Source: Candidatus Babeliales bacterium (GTDB lineage Bacteria; Babelota; Babeliae; Babelales; Vermiphilaceae). From it: a DNA stretch of 11,745 bases. The notes beneath the pieces are model-generated. The model saw only the letters and a program-made list of their open reading frames with translations. It was not told the origin of the DNA and did not search any database. Below are positions 7,319 to 11,745 of this stretch, in pieces. The DNA lies in NCBI GenBank assembly GCA_020053845.1, contig JAGVMI010000088.1, positions 1 through 11,745 of the forward strand, in the 5' to 3' direction. Position 1 is the stretch's first letter, and each line of letters opens with the position of its first letter. The position numbers and the translations under genes are program-made.

Positions 7319-7419
7319 ACTGATTATCACCCTACTTTAGTGTGTAACTAACGCGTTTGATAACACTGCGCACTACGCTTGCTTCATGGCTCAGTGTAGT
7401 CGAAAAGCTGCACCCACAC

Positions 7420-7447
7420 TAGTCAATTTCATAAAAAAGAGTAGGAT
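7420..7447 (+). promoter_or_regulatory. Weak candidate bamA promoter in the cysS-bamA divergent gap
   Basis: TAGTCA (7420-7425) and TAGGAT (7442-7447), 16 nt apart, are the best match in the gap and include the AGTAGG core. The leader would be about 65 nt. The 199-nt gap also holds the cysS promoter region on the other strand (AAAGTAGG close to its start). I see no RNA gene there. Confidence 0.25.
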
Positions 7448-7517
7448 ATTCCCTTGATCTCACTTACAACCAAATCGCTATGCGCGCGACAGCTTCAGAA
7501 AAGGCAGGAGCGTAGAT

Positions 7518-10154
7518 ATGCCTATTAGTTTCTTACGTAAACAAGCTTTTCACCTTTGTTTGGGTGTGCACCTTTTGATGGTGCCAACCGCTAAACTTCT
7601 ATGCAACGCCGCGCGCGATGCATCAGGTGCACGATCGGTTGCAAAAGAACAAGTACAAAAAAATTCAGCATCGCAAGATGACTCACTCACATTACAAATT
7701 GATGATGAGGATGATCCAACTGATGCTGATGATAACGATATAGACGATCAAGAGGATGATGACGATAGTGACGAAGCAGATGATCAATCGTATGTGCCTG
7801 CCTCAGGATTACCTCGCCGTATCGAAAAGATTGTGGTGCATGGTAATCAGCTTACTCCTTCTGAAGCAATACTGAGCCATATTCCTTATAAGGTGGGTGA
7901 AGTATTCAATCCGAGCAAAGCGCGCACACTCATTAGCAATCTTTATTTTGGAATCAGCAGATTTCGCAATATCACTCTCAAAGGCGAAAATGTTGGTGCC
8001 GATCGCATCAATCTGCACGTCATAGTGGAAGAAAAAATTCCACTCAAAGATATCAACTTTGTGGGCAACGGAGCTGTTCCGGTATCTGAGATGCGCAAGA
8101 AGATTGATTTCGATGTGCCATCAATCAGCGAAGAAGAGCTCAAAGTATTTGCACAGCAAATTATCAAGCTCTATCGCGAGCGTGGATACAACGATGCGAT
8201 TGTCGATACTAATCTGGACGTAGATTACGATGGCAAAGCAATCGCCACGTTCACTATGAAAGAAGGTAAAGCTTCTTCAATTCGTCGCATGAATTTCATT
8301 GGCAACAATGAAATAAGCGATAAAGAATTACGCAGCACTACATTCTCTCGCGAAGATTGGTTGCTTGGCTTTCTTGATCGTTCGGGAACATTCATGCCTG
8401 AGCGTCTTGAAGGCGACAAATACATGATCGAGCAGCTGTATCAAAACCGCGGCTACATGCAGGCTAAAGTTATCGATATAGATACGGTAATCGATGATGC
8501 ATCAAAGAAAGTCGATATCACGTTTGAGATAGAAGAAGGCGCTCGCTACACACTTGGTACCATCACTGCTTCCGGACATGATATTGTACCTGACGAATTA
8601 GTGGTAGCTTCTATCCCATTACGCCCAGGCGAATACTACTCACGTGATCGCCTCATGCAAGCAATCAAAACACTTGAGATGCTTTGGGGTAATGAGGGAT
8701 ACATTTTTGCTCACATCGATCCGTCAATTCAGCTTGATGAAGACACGAAAACAGTATCCATTAACTTCATCTCTGAACTTGGCAAGCAGGTGCGCCTTAA
8801 TCGCGTAACCATTCGTGGTAACCGTAAAACACGCGATAAAGTAATTCGCCGCCACATCCTGGTGGAAGAAGGCGGACTGCTTTCAAATGGAGCAATGGAA
8901 CTGACCACGCAAAACGTGCAATCGCTTGGCTATTTTGAACAACGCGATGGCGTGAGCTGGAAGATTCATCGTATCAGTGAAGATGAGGCAGATCTTGATC
9001 TGATTGTGAACGAAGCCAAAACAGGTAGCTTCAACGTGCAGGCAGGGTTTGGTGGCTCGGGCGTAGATTTACGTTCTCCATCATCAGGCCTTTCAGTAAA
9101 GGGTGCTCTTGCAGATACCAACTTGTTTGGTATGGGTATCGACTTTAATATCGAAGCAAGCTGGGCAAAAGATGAGCAGACGGTAAACATGCATCTTGCG
9201 CAAAACTGGCTCTTTGATAAGCCCCTTTCTGGCGCACTTGATGTGTATCACAAACGTCCAACGTATGATGAATTGCGTAATATCAATCCGCGTCCGGTGA
9301 ACGAAAAGCTGACAGGATTTGGTTCTACATTTGGATTTATCACACCGCCGCAGTGGCCAGTGTGGGGCGATGTACGCATACTCAGCACGTTTGGTGTTGA
9401 TGATATTCATTATGAGCAAAAGCCACACGCATCTATTCCAGGCGGCGGCCTACAGGCAAACGCTGATTATCAATACATTCTTGATCGTGAATTCAGGCCC
9501 GGGCGTTTTGGGTGGTTTGCAAATAGTATTGAGCAAATCAAAGTTAATCATCCTATACATCCATCACGCGGACATCGGTGGAGATTGTTCTCAAAGTTCA
9601 CCTTCCCCGGATGCAAAGAATCGATTGCGTATTACAAAATGAACCTTGAGGGACACTGGTTTACTCCACTTATTGATGAATATAATCTCGTATTTCATAT
9701 CCACGGTTATGTAGGTTGCACCATACCATTTGGCAGCCATGCAGTACCGTTTGGTGAGTTGTATCATATTGGTGGTCAAAACAGTGTGCGAGGCTATCTC
9801 TTTGGTCAGATCGGCCCTAAATTCTTGGGTGACACCATTGGTTCCAAAAAAGCAATGTTCACCAACGTGGAACTTATATTCCCTATCACACCCGACTTTA
9901 ATATGAAGGGCGTACTCTTCTACGATGGTGGCGCTGGTTGGGACAACCCATTTGTAAGCAACGTGTCAGCTGATTTCGTTTCAGGAAATAATTTCGACTA
10001 TCGCCATGCGGTAGGTTTTGGTTTACGCTTGTTGCAGCCGATGCCGGTACGTATCGATTGGGGCTTTAAGATTGACCCACGTTCAGATCCTACAGATCCT
10101 GAGCGTCGAGAAACGGCATATGAGGTACACTTTGGTATGAACTACACCTGGTAA
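7518..10154 (+). CDS. bamA: Outer-membrane protein assembly factor BamA
   Basis: The Omp85 protein that folds and inserts beta-barrel proteins into the outer membrane; the porin-like protein at the left edge would be a client. The 878 residues comprise an N-terminal hydrophobic export region (about 9-30), an acidic low-complexity segment (20 of 28 residues acidic at 62-89), five POTRA domains (about 100-172, 174-251, 253-341, 342-422, 424-502) and a 16-stranded-type barrel (503-878). Diagnostic points are repeated [V/F]xGN at POTRA starts (VHGN 107-110, FVGN 181-184, FIGN 260-263, IRGN 432-435), the lid-loop motif VRGY (757-760) within GGQNSVRGY, and a final strand ending in aromatic W878. 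GCAGGAG (7504-7510) lies 7 nt before ATG 7518. It is somewhat longer than typical BamA (about 750-820), explained by the acidic segment. Transcription ends, or is attenuated, at the hairpin before ftsL. Confidence 0.96.
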   Translation: MPISFLRKQAFHLCLGVHLLMVPTAKLLCNAARDASGARSVAKEQVQKNSASQDDSLTLQIDDEDDPTDADDNDIDDQEDDDDSDEADDQSYVPASGLPRRIEKIVVHGNQLTPSEAILSHIPYKVGEVFNPSKARTLISNLYFGISRFRNITLKGENVGADRINLHVIVEEKIPLKDINFVGNGAVPVSEMRKKIDFDVPSISEEELKVFAQQIIKLYRERGYNDAIVDTNLDVDYDGKAIATFTMKEGKASSIRRMNFIGNNEISDKELRSTTFSREDWLLGFLDRSGTFMPERLEGDKYMIEQLYQNRGYMQAKVIDIDTVIDDASKKVDITFEIEEGARYTLGTITASGHDIVPDELVVASIPLRPGEYYSRDRLMQAIKTLEMLWGNEGYIFAHIDPSIQLDEDTKTVSINFISELGKQVRLNRVTIRGNRKTRDKVIRRHILVEEGGLLSNGAMELTTQNVQSLGYFEQRDGVSWKIHRISEDEADLDLIVNEAKTGSFNVQAGFGGSGVDLRSPSSGLSVKGALADTNLFGMGIDFNIEASWAKDEQTVNMHLAQNWLFDKPLSGALDVYHKRPTYDELRNINPRPVNEKLTGFGSTFGFITPPQWPVWGDVRILSTFGVDDIHYEQKPHASIPGGGLQANADYQYILDREFRPGRFGWFANSIEQIKVNHPIHPSRGHRWRLFSKFTFPGCKESIAYYKMNLEGHWFTPLIDEYNLVFHIHGYVGCTIPFGSHAVPFGELYHIGGQNSVRGYLFGQIGPKFLGDTIGSKKAMFTNVELIFPITPDFNMKGVLFYDGGAGWDNPFVSNVSADFVSGNNFDYRHAVGFGLRLLQPMPVRIDWGFKIDPRSDPTDPERRETAYEVHFGMNYTW

Positions 10155-10167
10155 CCTCTTATATCTC

Positions 10168-10195
10168 TTGCATGCACACAACCCTCCCATAGTAT
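10168..10195 (+). promoter_or_regulatory. Candidate promoter of ftsL-ftsI with its -10 in the hairpin loop
   Basis: TTGCAT (10168-10173) and TAGTAT (10190-10195) are 16 nt apart. The -10 starts just inside the loop of the downstream hairpin and contains the ATAGTA core seen at other genes. Transcripts from here would start near 10202 and lack the hairpin's 5' arm. Confidence 0.4.
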
Positions 10196-10221
10196 GCTAG
10201 TCATGCCGTGGGAGGGTTTTT
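10180..10221 (+). terminator. Hairpin with T-tract between bamA and ftsL, overlapping the ftsL ribosome-binding site
   Basis: AACCCTCCCA (10180-10189) pairs perfectly with TGGGAGGGTT (10209-10218) and is followed by a run of T (10217-10221). This is intrinsic-terminator architecture 25 nt after the bamA stop, though its 19-nt loop is long. The 3' arm GGGAGGG (10210-10216) is also the Shine-Dalgarno sequence of ftsL, 7 nt before its ATG. Confidence 0.7.
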
Positions 10222-10223
10222 AT

Positions 10224-10505
10224 ATGAAACGAAATACATTCGCCGCACTTTTTGTAGCTACACATGTTACCTTCATTTTCATGCACATTTATCGCCAAAC
10301 ATTGGTGGTGCGCGAAACGTTTCGCAAGCAAAAAAATGAACGAACTCTTGAGCTTCTCACTCAGCGTCAACAAGAATTGACCACGCAACTCTGCTGCCTC
10401 AAAAATCACATGGAGATCAAGCGGTACGCACAGCAAGAACTTGGCATGCAGCCCATCACGCTCAAGCAGGTCAGACGAGTAGCAGCCCATGATAAGACTA
10501 CATAA
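10224..10505 (+). CDS. ftsL: FtsL-like cell-division protein
   Basis: The protein has 93 residues. ATG at 10224 is chosen for GGGAGGG 7 nt upstream; an in-frame ATG 30 nt earlier lies in the hairpin and has no site. It has a short basic N-terminus, one membrane helix (about 5-23), a coiled-coil-prone stretch (about 33-70) and the C-terminal motif IKRYAQQELGMQP (65-77), the usual ending of FtsL/DivIC-type proteins. These bitopic proteins link the division ring to septal peptidoglycan synthases. The family diverges fast, so the call rests on architecture, that motif and the overlapping PBP gene. The gene overlaps the next by 17 nt in another frame, implying translational coupling. A DivIC/FtsB-type protein is the alternative. 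Confidence 0.78.
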   Translation: MKRNTFAALFVATHVTFIFMHIYRQTLVVRETFRKQKNERTLELLTQRQQELTTQLCCLKNHMEIKRYAQQELGMQPITLKQVRRVAAHDKTT

Positions 10506-11745
10506 AACGTATGCCGGCATTGTTTTTGCTCTTTTTGCTTTTGCTTACTTCATTATTCTCGCAAATTTATATTGCATACAGATCAAAGATGCAGTCTTTT
10601 TTTCATCATTGGGATCGCAACAATATTTTATGCACCTCACAAGCATGCCCCCACGTGCGCCTATTCTTGATCGCACAGGAAAACAGTATCTAGCACTCAA
10701 TACCGAGTGCCTTTCAGCCTTCATTACACCATGTAATCTTAAAAATCCCGATACGCTCTATGCATTTCTTGCTCAGCATTTTCCTCATGCATATGAGCGC
10801 CTGCAATCAAAGCCAGATCGCCAATTTATGTACATCAAACGCCGCCTCTCTCCTGAGCACCAAGGTCTGCTTTCCTTACAAGCTCACCCCGATATACACC
10901 TACTGCGCGAAGCAAGTAGATTCTATCCTATTGCTGCAGCTACGCCGGTAGTCGGACTCACTGGACTTGATAATGAAGGATTGTGCGGCATTGAATATCA
11001 ATGCAATGATCTGCTTATGGGCACACCCACACTATACTGCCTTGAAAAAGATGCCCGTTCTGGATGCTTTTACTTTCAAAAACATATGCAATCTCAAGGT
11101 CAAGAAGGCAAACCGATTCAACTGACCATTGATGCCGATCTACAATTTCTCGTTGATGAATGCGTACGCAAAACAGTAGAAACATTTGGTGCACAGGAAG
11201 GTGCAGCACTTGTTCTTGATCCCGATCATGGCGACATCCTTGCGCTTGTGAGCTATCCTCACTTTGATCCGCAGTCGGGAGATCTGTATGACTTATCGCT
11301 GGTTAAAAATCGCCCTATCAGCGATAGTTATGAACTTGGCTCTGTATTTAAAGTATTTGCTGCAATGGCCGCATTAGAAGAAGGCGTGGTAACTCCCGAT
11401 GAACTTATTGACTGCAGAAATACTAAATCGACTGTTATTGATGGCCGCACCATCAACACCGTGCACTCGCTAGGGATAGCACCTTTTACCACAGTGGTTG
11501 CAAACTCCAATAACATTGGCATTGCAATTGTTGCACAGCGCTTATCAGAACATCTCTATGAACATTATGTACGTTTAGGATTTGGGAAAAAAACCGGCAT
11601 TGATTTACCAGGCGAACATAAAGGCTTTGTAAATTCGCCTGCTTCATGGTCTAAGCAATCTATAATTTCTCTTTCGTATGGCTATGAAGTATCTGCAACT
11701 CTGTTGCAACTAGGTTGCGCATTCTGCACCATAGCTAACGGAGGC
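10489..11745 (+). CDS. ftsI: Class B penicillin-binding protein, FtsI type (3' end outside window)
   Basis: The frame is open from ATG 10489 to the right edge: 419 codons. It is a septal peptidoglycan transpeptidase anchored in the inner membrane with its catalytic domain in the periplasm. One membrane helix spans about 9-29; the dimerisation-domain motif PRAPILDRTG (55-64) follows, with A where most relatives have G. The transpeptidase domain begins near 205 (PIQLTIDADLQ) and shows SVFK (285-288; nucleophile S285) in YELGSVFKVF and the SNN triad (340-342). The KTG triad lies beyond the edge; KKTGIDLPG seen here is the common linker segment, not that triad. The start overlaps ftsL by 17 nt, with no strong ribosome-binding site, so coupling is likely. 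FtsI rather than the elongation PBP2 is favoured by the FtsL-like neighbour. Confidence 0.9.
   Translation, partial: MIRLHKTYAGIVFALFAFAYFIILANLYCIQIKDAVFFSSLGSQQYFMHLTSMPPRAPILDRTGKQYLALNTECLSAFITPCNLKNPDTLYAFLAQHFPHAYERLQSKPDRQFMYIKRRLSPEHQGLLSLQAHPDIHLLREASRFYPIAAATPVVGLTGLDNEGLCGIEYQCNDLLMGTPTLYCLEKDARSGCFYFQKHMQSQGQEGKPIQLTIDADLQFLVDECVRKTVETFGAQEGAALVLDPDHGDILALVSYPHFDPQSGDLYDLSLVKNRPISDSYELGSVFKVFAAMAALEEGVVTPDELIDCRNTKSTVIDGRTINTVHSLGIAPFTTVVANSNNIGIAIVAQRLSEHLYEHYVRLGFGKKTGIDLPGEHKGFVNSPASWSKQSIISLSYGYEVSATLLQLGCAFCTIANGG

Noticed and set aside
7322..7360. TTATCA-18-TAAAGT as a cysS promoter on the minus strand
   Set aside because: The start of transcription would fall inside or after the cysS ribosome-binding site, leaving almost no leader; too weak to list as a feature.
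7361..7397. ACACTG and CAGTGT inverted pair in the cysS-bamA gap
   Set aside because: Only six paired bases with a long spacer; expected by chance.
9093..9642. Open frames of about 107-111 codons on both strands within bamA
   Set aside because: They overlap the conserved BamA barrel and resemble no protein.
10511..10693. Hydrophobic 60-codon frame after ftsL
   Set aside because: It is an alternative frame over the membrane helix of the penicillin-binding protein; the frame from 10489 continues to the edge with the transpeptidase motifs.
11584..11613. KKTG in the penicillin-binding protein as the catalytic KTG triad
   Set aside because: It sits in the GFGKKTGIDLPGE linker common to the family; the true KTG comes later, after the window ends.

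Overview
The window looks like a chromosomal segment of a Gram-negative, diderm bacterium: it carries BamA, an outer-membrane porin-like barrel, several proteins with export signals, and an FtsL/FtsI-type division pair. The combination of a porin of the 'SGFVKS...DTR...GQFWHP...PQIRFT' type, exported Cache-repeat and ankyrin-repeat proteins and an exported orphan resembles host-associated lineages, most likely Candidatus Dependentiae (TM6). That placement is inferred from remembered gene content and protein style, not from a marker phylogeny; I hold it at about 50%. Base composition looks moderate (low-to-mid 40s %GC by eye) and fairly even. I see no insertion sequence, phage gene, CRISPR array, tRNA or rRNA.

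Layout. 1-3547 (minus): a two-gene operon, a protein with four tandem Cache domains (1502-3547) followed 13 nt later by a cysteine-rich porin-like barrel that runs off the left edge (1-1488). 3751-4467 (plus): an exported protein of unknown function. 4562-4882 (plus): thioredoxin, closed by a strong hairpin terminator that probably serves both strands. 4944-5876 (minus): an exported or membrane-anchored ankyrin-repeat protein. 5984-7318 (minus): cysteinyl-tRNA synthetase, with its own terminator between it and the ankyrin gene. 7518-10154 (plus): BamA with five POTRA domains and an unusual acidic N-terminal insert. 10224-10505 and 10489-11745 (plus): an FtsL-like protein and an overlapping class B penicillin-binding protein (FtsI type), cut by the right edge before its KTG motif.

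Function. Most of the segment concerns the envelope. BamA would fold the porin-like barrel, the Cache protein probably works in the periplasm next to it, and FtsL/FtsI build septal peptidoglycan. CysS and thioredoxin are cytoplasmic housekeeping genes. No gap exceeds about 210 bases. The gaps hold candidate promoters, many carrying an ATAGTA or AGTAGG core, two clear intrinsic terminators, and a hairpin between bamA and ftsL whose 3' arm is also the ftsL ribosome-binding site.

The points most worth a second look are the soluble four-Cache protein co-transcribed with a porin, the bamA/ftsL hairpin-promoter-RBS overlap, a perfect 10-bp hairpin inside the porin coding region, the acidic insert of BamA, and the exported orphan.
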